DNA of 64,000 bases from an uncultured Lachnospiraceae bacterium (lineage in GTDB: Bacteria; Bacillota; Clostridia; Lachnospirales; Lachnospiraceae). Under the pieces are notes generated by a model that was given only the letters and a program-made list of their open reading frames with translations, was not told where the DNA came from and did not search any database. Of the stretch, positions 25,951 to 34,919 are shown in pieces. Position 1 is the stretch's first letter. Each line of letters begins with the position of its first letter. The stretch is taken from the NCBI GenBank assembly GCA_947177165.1, contig CAMWTP010000008.1, positions 39,133 through 103,132 of the forward strand. The letters run 5' to 3'. The translations under genes were made by a program, and so were the position numbers.

Positions 25951-26265
25951 CTATGCGATAGGCTGCTGTACAAGCGGCTCCGGATCATGGTACTCGGGGG
26001 AATCCATATGGTACTCCTCATAGAGCTGCATCTGGGCGGCCTGCTGTAATAGAAAACGATAACGTTTCAGCGCGGAGTTGACTTCATAGATATAGCAGTC
26101 GATCAGGTCAGGGTCAGTGACATTGTCAAAACCAGAGTATGCGATTTCAAGGGCACATTGTGTCTTGCGGATATCATCAAGCAGCATATCGCGCGGTGTG
26201 CGTGGCTGGGAATCCGTATTTACAGCGGGGTTAAGTATACCTTTCAGACTGAAATATGTTTTCAT
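25951..26265 (-). CDS. DUF2508-family protein
   Basis: About 104 residues. The core LLDDIRKTQCALEIAYSGFD followed by NVTDPDLIDCYIYEV matches the DUF2508 (YaaL-like) family of small helical proteins in Clostridia; function unknown. The start is MKTYFSL at 26265, preceded by AAAGGA on the minus strand; an upstream TTG would include that site. It is convergent with fliS and oriented against the flagellar and tad operons. Confidence 0.75.
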   Translation of the reverse strand: MKTYFSLKGILNPAVNTDSQPRTPRDMLLDDIRKTQCALEIAYSGFDNVTDPDLIDCYIYEVNSALKRYRFLLQQAAQMQLYEEYHMDSPEYHDPEPLVQQPIA

Positions 26266-26308
26266 AGGGATGTCCTTTCTCAACTATTGATATAAAACAG
26301 TATAGTCC

Positions 26309-26358
26309 AAAAAAAGGAAAAATATGCATGGGAATTCCATGTATATTTTTCTTTTTTT
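26309..26358. terminator. Long A/T-flanked hairpin upstream of DUF2508 gene
   Basis: A ~22-base stem: left arm 26309-26331, loop GAATT, right arm 26337-26358, with a single mismatch and A- and T-runs at its ends. It is in the gap between divergent genes, where no plus-strand gene ends, so it could stop flagellin/fliS transcripts that run antisense through DUF2508. The rest of the 386-base gap (26266-26651) is A/T rich. Confidence 0.6.
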
Positions 26359-26539
26359 AGTTCTCTGCTGAGTGCTGGCAATTTAAATGCAGCGCGTACA
26401 AAAATTTCGTAAAATTTCGAAATGTAAAAATTCACACAGAAAACAGGGTAATAATCAATAGAGTGACAAAAGATAAATGCACTTTGTTTGGTGGAATTTC
26501 ACAACAAAAAAATACTTGTGCTAATTTTGACATTTCGAG

Positions 26540-26567
26540 TGGACAATTTTTTCGATTCGTATATAAT
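26540..26567 (+). promoter_or_regulatory. Promoter of the tad operon
   Basis: TGGACA (26540-26545), a 16-base spacer and TATAAT (26562-26567), about 85 bases before the first tad gene. A TTGACA at 26527 is too far from this -10 to pair with it. Confidence 0.6.
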
Positions 26568-26651
26568 CAAAACTGTTCCGCATCAAGCGGTTCGTCTTTA
26601 CACCAGTTTCGGTGGGAAATTTCATTTTTATTGAGAAAGGAAGCGTAAAGT

Positions 26652-27164
26652 ATGGGAATTCTCATAGGTGTGTTTTGTGTTGTCATTTTTATGGACTGGC
26701 GGTATTACAGGATACCAAACAGCTGCATTTTTACAGGGATAGCCGCGGGTCTGATTATGACATACAGGTCGTATGCGCTGGCAGGACTTTTGGAAGCCGT
26801 TGGTCTGGCGGCAGTAATCTTTTTTGCCTTTTATCCTTTTTATCTGATGGGTGCGCTGGGGGCAGGTGATGTCAAACTTTTTATGATGACTGGATGTTAT
26901 CGCTCGTATATGGGCACAGACGGACTGATTCACTACCTGCTTGTCACGATGGCGATTGCAGCGGTGATATCGGCGGTGAAGATGATTGTCTATGCGGAGA
27001 GCAGAGAGCGCCTGTTCTATCTGGCGCGGTATCTCAGGAAAGCGGCAGTGACAGGGGCGGTTGACACGTATCAGATTGACAAGACACAGACACGGTGCGT
27101 TGTGCGTCTGTCGATTCCGGCATTTTTGAGCCTGCTGCTGATGTGTGCTGGAGTGTACGTATAG
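26652..27164 (+). CDS. tadV: Prepilin peptidase (A24, TadV/CpaA-type)
   Basis: 170 residues, polytopic. It is an aspartic membrane peptidase that cleaves Flp-type prepilin leaders. The catalytic Asp residues are in FMDWRYYRIPN (about residue 14) and in the GxGD motif GALGAGDVKLF (about 70). The protein lacks the N-terminal methylase domain, as in CpaA. It is the first gene of the tad cluster; GAAAGGAAG precedes the ATG. A second, more divergent GxGD protein lies at 34473. Confidence 0.88.
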   Translation: MGILIGVFCVVIFMDWRYYRIPNSCIFTGIAAGLIMTYRSYALAGLLEAVGLAAVIFFAFYPFYLMGALGAGDVKLFMMTGCYRSYMGTDGLIHYLLVTMAIAAVISAVKMIVYAESRERLFYLARYLRKAAVTGAVDTYQIDKTQTRCVVRLSIPAFLSLLLMCAGVYV

Positions 27165-27196
27165 TGTATAAATGTGAACAGAAGGAGTGGAAATGT

Positions 27197-28198
27197 ATGA
27201 AAGTAAGACAGTTTGCAGTCTGCGACAGTGACAGCGGATATCTGAAAATGCTGCAGGCATATTTGCAGAAAAAGAATCCGGCAGACTTCGAAATCCTGAT
27301 ATTTGACACAGTGAACAAAGCACTGGAAGCCAGCAGGGAGACTCCGTTTGAAATCCTGCTTGTGGGAGAAGGGATTTATGACACCAATGTCACGAAAATA
27401 AGCGCATCAAAGATTTATATCCTGCAGGAGGACGGATTAAAAGGGATCGCAGGGTACAGCACGGTTGCAAAGTATCAGTCCATGGAGCACATGATTGCGC
27501 AGGTGCTTGAGGAGTTTGCGCTGGACGAGAGCTGCGGCAGCGTGGAAAGACGCGGAAAGAACCGGACAAGACTCATAAGCTTTTACTCACCGGACAGGCA
27601 CAGAGGGCAGAGTGTGGCGGCCTTTGGCGCGGCGCAGGTACTTGCAGAGAGAGGGGGGCAGGTGCTGTATCTGAGTATGCTGCCGTTTACAGGGTTTGAG
27701 GAGCTATTGCACACAGAGTACGATTCCGATATGACGGATTTCCTGTATTTTGTGCTGAACCGTTCCGATAAGCTTTTGTATAAACTGGACAGTCTCAAGC
27801 GCTGCATTCATGGTGTGGATTATCTGCCCCCGGCGCTTGACTATGCGGATCTGCTTTCTATTAATAAAAAGGATTGGGAGACAGTCATGAACCTGCTGCT
27901 CTACAGCAGTGATTACGCATATATCGTGGTGGATTTGTCGGAGACGTGTCAGGCATTTTACGACCTGCTGGAAAACAGTGACTGGGTGTATCTGCTCACA
28001 GATAGTACCAATGTGTATGGGCGGGCAATGCTGTCACATTTCAATCGCCTTCTGCGGGCGAAGGACTGTGATAAGATATTTGCACACACTGTGGAATTTG
28101 AACTGCCGGCAAACTGGGAGAAACAGTGTGAAAGTCTGGAGAATCTGACGATATCACCCATCGGAATCTGTATGAGAGGAGTGCTGGGCGATCAGTGA
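27197..28198 (+). CDS. tadZ: TadZ/CpaE-like pilus localisation protein
   Basis: About 333 residues. The N-terminal ~120 residues look like an atypical receiver domain (CDSDSGYLKMLQAYLQ). The rest resembles a MinD/ParA ATPase (LISFYSPDRHRGQSVAAFGA, VLYLSML). The Walker A position reads YSPDRHRGQS, lacking the GKT of active ParA proteins, as in the atypical TadZ group. It marks the polar site of pilus assembly in related systems. ATG 27197 follows AAGGAG by 9 bases. The stop overlaps the GTG of the ATPase gene. Confidence 0.78.
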   Translation: MKVRQFAVCDSDSGYLKMLQAYLQKKNPADFEILIFDTVNKALEASRETPFEILLVGEGIYDTNVTKISASKIYILQEDGLKGIAGYSTVAKYQSMEHMIAQVLEEFALDESCGSVERRGKNRTRLISFYSPDRHRGQSVAAFGAAQVLAERGGQVLYLSMLPFTGFEELLHTEYDSDMTDFLYFVLNRSDKLLYKLDSLKRCIHGVDYLPPALDYADLLSINKKDWETVMNLLLYSSDYAYIVVDLSETCQAFYDLLENSDWVYLLTDSTNVYGRAMLSHFNRLLRAKDCDKIFAHTVEFELPANWEKQCESLENLTISPIGICMRGVLGDQ

Positions 28199-29436
28199 GC
28201 GGACATTTGGAATCAAATAAATATGAGGAGTGCAGAAAATATATCAGCGATCAGGTCAGACAGCAGATCGACTTGTCGAGGGAGGTGGAGGACGCCGAGA
28301 TTGAGGAAATGATCGATGAATTGATCATACAGACGGGAAGGAAGTATGCACTGTCCCTGTCACAGCGGCAGGAACTCGGAAGGAGCGTGTTCCATTCGAT
28401 CAGAAAGATGGATGTGCTGCAGGAGCTGGTGGACTGCGATGAAGTGACGGAAATCATGGTGAATGGGACAGAAAATATCTTTGTCGAGAAGGCAGGGCGC
28501 ATCTATGAGTGGGACAAGCACTTTGAGACGCGGGAAAAGCTGGAAAACGTGATACAGCAGATTGTGGCAAAGTGCAACAGAGTCGTCAACGAGGCATCTC
28601 CGATTGCTGATGCAAGACTCGAAAATGGATCACGTGTGAACATTGTGCTGTCCCCGGTCGCATTGAACGGACCGGTTATCACAATACGGCGTTTTCCCGA
28701 CCATCCAATTTCCATGGAGGATTTGATCAGCTACGGATCGATCACGAGACAGGCGGCTGGTTTTCTGGAGAAGCTTGTCATCGCCGGATACAACATTTTT
28801 ATCAGCGGCGGAACAGGCTCTGGAAAGACAACGTTTCTCAATGCGCTGTCACATTACATTCCCAAGACAGAGCGCATCATCACAATCGAGGATTCCGCAG
28901 AGCTGCAGCTGCAGGGGATTCCAAACCTGGTTCGGCTCGAGACGCGGAATGCCAACATGGACGGCGCGCGGGAGATTACGATACGCGACCTGATTAAGTC
29001 GTCCTTGCGTATGCGGCCTGACAGAATAATCGTGGGAGAAGTGCGTGGCAGCGAGGCGATTGATATGCTGCAGGCTCTGAATACCGGGCACGACGGAAGC
29101 CTGTCAACCGGCCATGCAAACTCGTCAAACGATATGCTGACACGTCTCGAGACAATGGTGCTGATGGGAATGGATCTTCCGCTGGCCGCGGTGAGAAGGC
29201 AGATCGCATCGGGGGTTGATATTATTGTGCACCTTGGCAGGCTGCGCGACAAGTCGCGGCGCGTTCTGGAGATTGTGGAGGTTTTGGGCTATGAAGACGG
29301 TGAGATCATCACCGCGCCGCTGTACCAATTTCAGGAGACAGGGGAGGAAAACGGCAGGGTGTTGGGAGCGTTTGAAAAAACGGACGAGCTGACACATGCA
29401 GGAAAACTCCGCTCTGCAGGAGTGAGTATCGCATAG
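28195..29436 (+). CDS. tadA: Pilus assembly ATPase TadA/CpaF
   Basis: 413 residues. Walker A is ISGGTGSGKTTFLNAL (about residue 201), the Asp-box/Walker B region has RPDRIIVGEVRG, and SLSTGHANS is the His box of the GspE superfamily. It powers Flp pilus extension at the cytoplasmic face with TadB/TadC. The start is GTG 28195, overlapping the TadZ stop as GTGA. Here tadA means the pilus ATPase, not the deaminase at 11922. Confidence 0.95.
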   Translation: MSGHLESNKYEECRKYISDQVRQQIDLSREVEDAEIEEMIDELIIQTGRKYALSLSQRQELGRSVFHSIRKMDVLQELVDCDEVTEIMVNGTENIFVEKAGRIYEWDKHFETREKLENVIQQIVAKCNRVVNEASPIADARLENGSRVNIVLSPVALNGPVITIRRFPDHPISMEDLISYGSITRQAAGFLEKLVIAGYNIFISGGTGSGKTTFLNALSHYIPKTERIITIEDSAELQLQGIPNLVRLETRNANMDGAREITIRDLIKSSLRMRPDRIIVGEVRGSEAIDMLQALNTGHDGSLSTGHANSSNDMLTRLETMVLMGMDLPLAAVRRQIASGVDIIVHLGRLRDKSRRVLEIVEVLGYEDGEIITAPLYQFQETGEENGRVLGAFEKTDELTHAGKLRSAGVSIA

Positions 29437-29502
29437 CGGGCAAGGATAGGGACGAAGAGCCAAGATAATGAAAGTGAGAAGGATAGAGACAAGGAGAACG
29501 AT

Positions 29503-30294
29503 ATGAAGAGAATCGGAAACAGTAAGAATATCGCAAGAGGGCGGCTGCCACCGGAGACAGACTACACAGGTTATGTATTTTCCAGACACGAGATTGTGCT
29601 GCATCTCTTGTCGGGAGGCGTATTTATGGCGATGGTAAGCTGGCTCTTTTACGACAGTGTGATTGCATGGCTCCTGCTGATGCCATTTGTCATTTGGTCA
29701 TTTAAGGACAAGGGGGCTGTGGAGTGTGTGAAGAGAAAGCGAAAACTCGAAATTGAATTTCGAGAGGTAATCCTAAGCGTTTCGTCAAATTTACAGGCGG
29801 GTTACAGCGTCGAGAATGCATTTCAGGAATCTTATCGGGATATTGTGCTGTTGTATGGAAAAGAGTCAGTGATGGCAAAAGAGCTGCGTTTGATTTTCCG
29901 CAAATTGAGCAACAATGTACAGCTTGAAGATGCGCTCACAAACCTTGCTGACAGAAGCGGTGTGCAGGATATCAGAGATTTTGCAGATATCTTCCAGATT
30001 GCCAAGAGAGGCGGAGGAGACATGCGGGGGATTATCGCAAACACAGCGGAGATCATTGGAGATAAGCAGGAAATCCGGCGCGAGATTGAGACCGTGGTGA
30101 GCGAGAAGCGTCTTGAACAGCAGATTATGCGCTATATTCCATTTTTTATCGTATTCTATATCTCGCTGACCACAAAGGGATATTTTGAGAGTCTGTACCA
30201 CAACATTTTCGGCTGGATACTGATGACAGGCTCACTTGCAGTCTATGCTGCAGCGTGTCGGATTTCAGACAAAATACTGAATATCGAAGTATAA
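29503..30294 (+). CDS. tadB: Pilus assembly inner-membrane protein TadB (T2SSF)
   Basis: 263 residues. N-terminal membrane segments (FMAMVSWLFYDS, IAWLLLMPFVIW) precede a T2SSF cytoplasmic domain (LEIEFREVILSVSSNLQAGY, FADIFQIAKRGGGDM). A hydrophobic pair lies at the C-terminus (FFIVFYISL, IFGWILMTGSLAVYAAA). AAGGAGAACGAT precedes the ATG. Works with TadC as the platform for the TadA ATPase. Confidence 0.88.
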   Translation: MKRIGNSKNIARGRLPPETDYTGYVFSRHEIVLHLLSGGVFMAMVSWLFYDSVIAWLLLMPFVIWSFKDKGAVECVKRKRKLEIEFREVILSVSSNLQAGYSVENAFQESYRDIVLLYGKESVMAKELRLIFRKLSNNVQLEDALTNLADRSGVQDIRDFADIFQIAKRGGGDMRGIIANTAEIIGDKQEIRREIETVVSEKRLEQQIMRYIPFFIVFYISLTTKGYFESLYHNIFGWILMTGSLAVYAAACRISDKILNIEV

Positions 30295-30365
30295 AATCAA
30301 GTGACTGCCGGAGTCGGGCAAGGCAGGAGAAAGTACTGTATACAAGGGGAAAGGGGGTGATATGA

Positions 30366-31712
30366 GTGGGTGATCGGTTTGCAGGATGGCTGTATTCCAG
30401 GTTAGAAGCGATGCAGAGAAAGCCGGACAAAATCTTATATGACAGCGCAGTCCGTGAGGCATTACAGACATTGGAGCCTGCGGGCGACACGCCAAAAAGG
30501 CAGAAGGAGTACGTGATTCAGAAGCTGTCTGTCTGCAGTCTGATTGTGGTTTGCGGTGTGGTTTTGTCCCTTGTTTTGTGGATAAGAGACGGAACGGAGA
30601 CAAAGATTGTCGATAACCAGTTAGCGCGCAACGCGTACGGGGACGGAAAAAAGAGTGTATCACTTGTCGCAGACGACGGGGAAAGCAGCTATCATATTCC
30701 AGTTACATTATCAGAAAAATGTTACACACAGGAAGAGCTGGCAAAGCTGGCAGATGAGGCGGTGGATGTTCTCGAGAGGTCGATTCTCGGCTCAAACGAA
30801 AGTCTCGACAAGATTATGTATGACATGCATCTGGCTGACAGTGTGGAAGGTTATCCGTTTGCCGTGGAGTGGCGCACCGATGACAGGTATATGGACTACA
30901 CGGGGCAGCTTGTTCAGGACACGCTGGAAGTGCCGGTCCTGATGGAGCTGACCGCGGTGCTGTCATGTGAAAGCTTTGAGATTGAGCGCGATATGACGGT
31001 CAGGATACACAGCAAGGCAATACAGCCTGGAAAGGCAGAGCGTCTTGCCAGACAGATTTCCGGATTAGAGGAGGAAAGCCGCACACAGCAGAATATGACA
31101 CTTCCGTCAGAAAGTGAGGATACAAGCCTGCACTGGAGCTATAAGAGAAATTACCGGGGGGTGTTGTTTCTGGCAGCGACACCGATTCTTGCAGGTTTGA
31201 TTTATTACAGCAGGGACAGGGATCTTCACAGGCAGGTTGCGGACAGGGAGGAGCAGATGCGCACAGACTATCCTGAGATTGTCAGCGCCCTTGCGCTATT
31301 GCTTGGTGCCGGCATGACGGTTCCGAATGCATGGAACAAGATTGCAGGAGACTACAAGCGGCGCCGCGGGGAGGGCTGTGGAAAACGGTATGCCTACGAG
31401 GAAATGCTTCTGACGATCTATGAGATGGACAGTGGTGTCGCGCAGACAAAGGCGTATGAGCGCTTTGGCAGGCGCTGCCGGATACCAGATTACAACAAGC
31501 TGTCCACCATGTTGTCGCAGAATATCAGAAAAGGTGCCGCAAACCTGCCGCTCTTGTTAAAAGAGGAGGCGGCCGACGCTTTCGAGGAGCGCAAACACGC
31601 CGCGAGAAAGCTGGGTGAAAAGGCAGGAACAAAGCTGTTGGTGCCCATGATGATGCTTTTGGGAATTACGATGGTCATTATCATGGTGCCGGCATTTAAA
31701 ACTTATTTTTAA
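30366..31712 (+). CDS. tadC: TadC-like platform protein with extracytoplasmic insertion
   Basis: 448 residues, longer than classical TadC (~300). A first membrane segment (about 59-78, VCSLIVVCGVVLSLVLW) is followed by ~180 residues that would lie outside the membrane. A second segment (FLAATPILAGLIYY) leads to the T2SSF-type domain (YPEIVSALALLLGAGMTVPN, SGVAQTKAYERF). The last segment is MMMLLGITMVIIMVPAF. GTG 30366 follows GGGGGTGA. The extra domain may contact the pilus or wall (inference). Confidence 0.8.
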   Translation: MGDRFAGWLYSRLEAMQRKPDKILYDSAVREALQTLEPAGDTPKRQKEYVIQKLSVCSLIVVCGVVLSLVLWIRDGTETKIVDNQLARNAYGDGKKSVSLVADDGESSYHIPVTLSEKCYTQEELAKLADEAVDVLERSILGSNESLDKIMYDMHLADSVEGYPFAVEWRTDDRYMDYTGQLVQDTLEVPVLMELTAVLSCESFEIERDMTVRIHSKAIQPGKAERLARQISGLEEESRTQQNMTLPSESEDTSLHWSYKRNYRGVLFLAATPILAGLIYYSRDRDLHRQVADREEQMRTDYPEIVSALALLLGAGMTVPNAWNKIAGDYKRRRGEGCGKRYAYEEMLLTIYEMDSGVAQTKAYERFGRRCRIPDYNKLSTMLSQNIRKGAANLPLLLKEEAADAFEERKHAARKLGEKAGTKLLVPMMMLLGITMVIIMVPAFKTYF

Positions 31713-31738
31713 AGATCAAAAAGAAGAGGAGAAAAATT

Positions 31739-31906
31739 ATGAGAAATTTGAGAAGCTTTATGAAGGAAGAAGAAGGAATGGGAACAGTTGAGGTTGTATT
31801 GATTATCGTCGTGCTCGTCGCGCTTGTGGCGATTTTTAAGGACAGCATCAAGGCGCTTGTGGAGAAGATACTCAAGAAGGTAACGGACAATGCAAACAAG
31901 ATATAA
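31739..31906 (+). CDS. flp: Flp-family type IVb pilin
   Basis: 55 residues: MRNLRSFMKEEEGMGTVEV followed by a hydrophobic helix VLIIVVLVALVAIFKD and a basic helical tail ending ANKI. The Gly-Met-Gly-x-x-Glu pattern gives the prepilin cleavage Gly and the Glu+5 needed for assembly. This is the main pilus subunit cut by TadV. AGAGGAG precedes the ATG. Its last 17 bases overlap the next gene start. Confidence 0.88.
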   Translation: MRNLRSFMKEEEGMGTVEVVLIIVVLVALVAIFKDSIKALVEKILKKVTDNANKI

Positions 31907-33350
31907 TGCATATCTGACAGTATACCTTTCCCTTATTTTCGGTATTGTCCTGTCGCTGCTCTTCGTCTTTGTCGAAGGCGCGGCGATAGGCGCCGTGAGG
32001 GCGCAGGCGGAGCTTGTGGCAGATTTGGGGCTGGACTCGGTGTTTGCAGAATACAACAGGGAGATTTTGAACCAGTATGAATTATTTTTTGTAGATTCCT
32101 CCTATGGCAGCGTGAACGGCGGTACAGGCATGGTTGAGAAACGCCTGTCGGATTATATGAGCTACAATATGACTCCCGACAAAGGTATCATGATGCCCTT
32201 TGAACACAATTTATTGAGGCTGGAAAATCCTTATCTTGAAATTGCGGAGGTGTCTTATGCGAGTGATGATGCGTGCATGGTCTGGAAGGCGCAGGCGGTG
32301 AACTACATGAAAGCGGTTTATGGGGGAGACCTCATAGCGGACGTGCAGGAGCATATCGACACGGTGAAAAGCAATGGATTGACGGAGAGGGATGTCGCAG
32401 GCGAGATTGCAGAACAGAAGCTGGCGTTTGAGGAGGCTTTGAAGGATAAGGGCATCGTGGAATTCGGCGCAGAGAGCGGGGAGGGATACTCCTATCAGAA
32501 GGTTTCAGGCGTATTTGACAAGGTGGTTGGCGGCGGGATTTTAGCGCTGGCGCTTTCAGGCGGGGATGCAGTGTCAGGTGCTGTTATGGATGCGGGGCCG
32601 TATTTCTCCGCGCGAAAAAAGGGAGGAGCAGTCAACAGAGGAATCGGACTGCATGAAGGGATTGACAGACCAGACGGGATTGCGGACGAGCTGATCTACG
32701 GAGAGTATCTGATGAAAAAGTGCGGCAATTACATGAAACCGAAGGATACAGGACTTTTGAAGTACCAGATTGAGTACATTCTATACGGTTTTAACAGTGA
32801 CGCCGGAAATCTGAGGCGCAATGCGGAGCTGCTGTTTGCACTCCGGTCTGCCGCAAATCTCACCAGCATCTATGCGGATTCTGCAAAACAGTCCCAGGCG
32901 GAGATGATCGCGACAATTGTCTGCGCGCTTCTGCTGTCGCCGGAGCTGACCGATCTGATGAAGGCAATTATTCTCGGCGTGTGGGCGCTTATGGAGACGG
33001 TATCGGATATGCGGCAGTTGCTGGAGGGGGGAAGGGTACCTCTGATCAAGGGAAGCGCCGACTGGAATACAGGCATCGTTGACCTTCTTACAGGAAATAT
33101 CTCTGGCAGCAGCGGCAGGGAAACGGGAGGATTATCATATCAGGATTATCTGAGAGTCTTTCTGGGGTTGATGGACAGGGACACCAAAGCGGCGAGAAGC
33201 CTTGATATCGTGGAGATGGATATCAGACAGACTGCTGGCAATGAACACTTTCGAATTGACAGGTGTATGGATTATATGAAGGTAAATTTTGGCTTTGCTG
33301 ATGCGGACGGGCACGATTTTGTGTTTTATAAGAAAATGTGCTATGAGTAA
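31890..33350 (+). CDS. DUF5702-like tad-associated protein
   Basis: 486 residues. An N-terminal membrane helix (TVYLSLIFGIVLSLLFVFVEG) is followed by a large, likely external domain, and a further hydrophobic stretch (AIILGVWALMETVSDM) lies near residue 360. From memory this matches DUF5702 proteins of Firmicute tad clusters; the role is unknown. The short cytoplasmic start before a single helix resembles TadG/TadE-type minor pseudopilins. The gene overlaps the pilin gene by 17 bases and has AAGAAGG as ribosome binding site. Confidence 0.7.
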   Translation: MQTRYNAYLTVYLSLIFGIVLSLLFVFVEGAAIGAVRAQAELVADLGLDSVFAEYNREILNQYELFFVDSSYGSVNGGTGMVEKRLSDYMSYNMTPDKGIMMPFEHNLLRLENPYLEIAEVSYASDDACMVWKAQAVNYMKAVYGGDLIADVQEHIDTVKSNGLTERDVAGEIAEQKLAFEEALKDKGIVEFGAESGEGYSYQKVSGVFDKVVGGGILALALSGGDAVSGAVMDAGPYFSARKKGGAVNRGIGLHEGIDRPDGIADELIYGEYLMKKCGNYMKPKDTGLLKYQIEYILYGFNSDAGNLRRNAELLFALRSAANLTSIYADSAKQSQAEMIATIVCALLLSPELTDLMKAIILGVWALMETVSDMRQLLEGGRVPLIKGSADWNTGIVDLLTGNISGSSGRETGGLSYQDYLRVFLGLMDRDTKAARSLDIVEMDIRQTAGNEHFRIDRCMDYMKVNFGFADADGHDFVFYKKMCYE

Positions 33351-33396
33351 ACAAAGCGTGTTGTAATAAATTTTAAGGAAACAGAGGAGTAGGCGG

Positions 33397-34347
33397 ATGT
33401 TCTTTTGGATGCATGACAGGAAACAGAATAGCGAACAAAGTAAAGAACAAAATATAAAGCAGAAGGGAGAAAACTTGCTTTCCATAATACGACACATACA
33501 TTTCCCGTTGAATGCATTAAAAAGAATGTCCTCCTGCTCCCCTGACAAGAGACCGCAGAGGGGGCAGAAGGCAAGCATGACTGTGGAGGCATGTTTCGTG
33601 CTGCCGTTTTTTCTGTTTGCATTTCTGAATATCATATCTATTGTGGAGATTTACCGGTTACAGGGAAATTTGAGTGCCGCGATGCACGATACTGCAAAGC
33701 AGATGGCACTGTATGGCTATGAGTACCGGCAAATCGGCGGAGGTTCGGCGGGGGCGGCCGAATCTCTCGGCCTGACTTATCTGTATGCGGCGGGGAAGGT
33801 GCGGACGAAGCTTGGAACAGCTTATCTGGACAATTCTCCGCTCGCAGGAGGCGCCTCGTCAATCGTATGGCTGCGCTCCTCTGTGATGCAGGAGGATGAC
33901 TGTATTGATCTGATCGCAGAGTACCGCATCGGGCCGCCGGTGACAGTCGTTGGATATCAGCAGCGGATCCTGTACAGCAGAATGCGCACAAGAGCGTGGA
34001 CGGGATATGACAGTTCTCTCCACAGTACATATGGCGGTGCTGCGGAGAAGGAAATTGTGTATCTCACACCGGACGGGAGCGTGTACCACCGATCGAGAGG
34101 GTGCAGTTATTTGAAACTTTCCATTGTGGCAGTCGACAGGAGCGTTCTGGAGACGCAGAGAAATCAGGATGGAAGTAAATATTATTCCTGTGAGGAATGT
34201 GGGGATTCCTGCGGAAGTACGGTATATATTACCAATTACGGTAGCAGATATCATTCGACGTTAGGGTGCAGCGGTCTGAAGCGGACAGTTATGGCTGTGC
34301 CGATATCGGAGACATGCGGCAGAGGTGCGTGTAGTAAGTGTGGGTGA
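33397..34347 (+). CDS. TadE-like pseudopilin with two cysteine-motif repeats
   Basis: 316 residues. Residues ~1-60 are basic. The TadE-like helix KASMTVEACFVLPFFLFAF follows (about 65-83), with Glu at +5 after the likely cleavage point. The C-terminal ~95 residues contain two similar repeats: VYHRSRGCSYLK followed by YYSCEECG, and RYHSTLGCSGLK followed by CGRGACSKCG. Such YHxxxGCxxLK...CxxCG units look like metal-binding or disulfide-linked external domains. It is the tad minor subunit with the most unusual tail. Confidence 0.78.
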   Translation: MFFWMHDRKQNSEQSKEQNIKQKGENLLSIIRHIHFPLNALKRMSSCSPDKRPQRGQKASMTVEACFVLPFFLFAFLNIISIVEIYRLQGNLSAAMHDTAKQMALYGYEYRQIGGGSAGAAESLGLTYLYAAGKVRTKLGTAYLDNSPLAGGASSIVWLRSSVMQEDDCIDLIAEYRIGPPVTVVGYQQRILYSRMRTRAWTGYDSSLHSTYGGAAEKEIVYLTPDGSVYHRSRGCSYLKLSIVAVDRSVLETQRNQDGSKYYSCEECGDSCGSTVYITNYGSRYHSTLGCSGLKRTVMAVPISETCGRGACSKCG

Positions 34348-34472
34348 TGGGGCAATATTATTGTCCGGACATCACCCGCAGTAATAGGAAAAGTAAAAAA
34401 ATAATATTTTTCGCAATATATAATGTATTACATTTTGGGGTTTTATAAAGTGCTTGGAGGAGGCGTTGGAGA

Positions 34473-34919
34473 ATGAATGCAGGACTACAGTTGATTTTAT
34501 ATAGAACATTAATGGCTGTGATCGGACTCCTGCTGTTGGCGGCAGGAATCGTGGATATGAGAAAGAGGCAGATCAGCAGGGCGCAGATACTGATATTGCT
34601 GCTTGTGTGCTGCGCGGTGATTCCTTTAAAAAATGAGTCTGGTGTAATTGATGCAGTGGGTGGGCTGGCAATCGGACTCTGCGCAATCGGAGTGTCGGTG
34701 GCCACAAGGGAGCAGATCGGAAGGGGAGATGGTATCGTGATTGCAGCGGTGGGCATCGCGTTGGGAGCGCGGAAATGTCTTTTGGTGGTATTCATTGCCT
34801 CCTTTATGATGTCTGTGGCGGCAATCGTTGTCCTGAGCTTCAGAAAGGGTGGCAGGCAGACGCGGCTTCCGTTTCTACCTGCGATATTTGCGGGGTATCT
34901 GTTATGTTTTCTTCTATAA
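34473..34919 (+). CDS. Second GxGD prepilin-peptidase-like protein
   Basis: 148 residues, polytopic. AAGIVDMRKRQISRAQ supplies the first Asp, and REQIGRGDGIVI contains the GxGD motif, so both catalytic Asp residues of A24 peptidases are present. It is shorter than, and quite different from, the peptidase at 26652. It may process the TadE-like proteins while the other cleaves the Flp pilin (inference). Good ribosome binding site GGAGGAGG. Its last 16 bases overlap the next gene. The 125-base gap before it shows nothing but A/T-rich sequence. Confidence 0.68.
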   Translation: MNAGLQLILYRTLMAVIGLLLLAAGIVDMRKRQISRAQILILLLVCCAVIPLKNESGVIDAVGGLAIGLCAIGVSVATREQIGRGDGIVIAAVGIALGARKCLLVVFIASFMMSVAAIVVLSFRKGGRQTRLPFLPAIFAGYLLCFLL

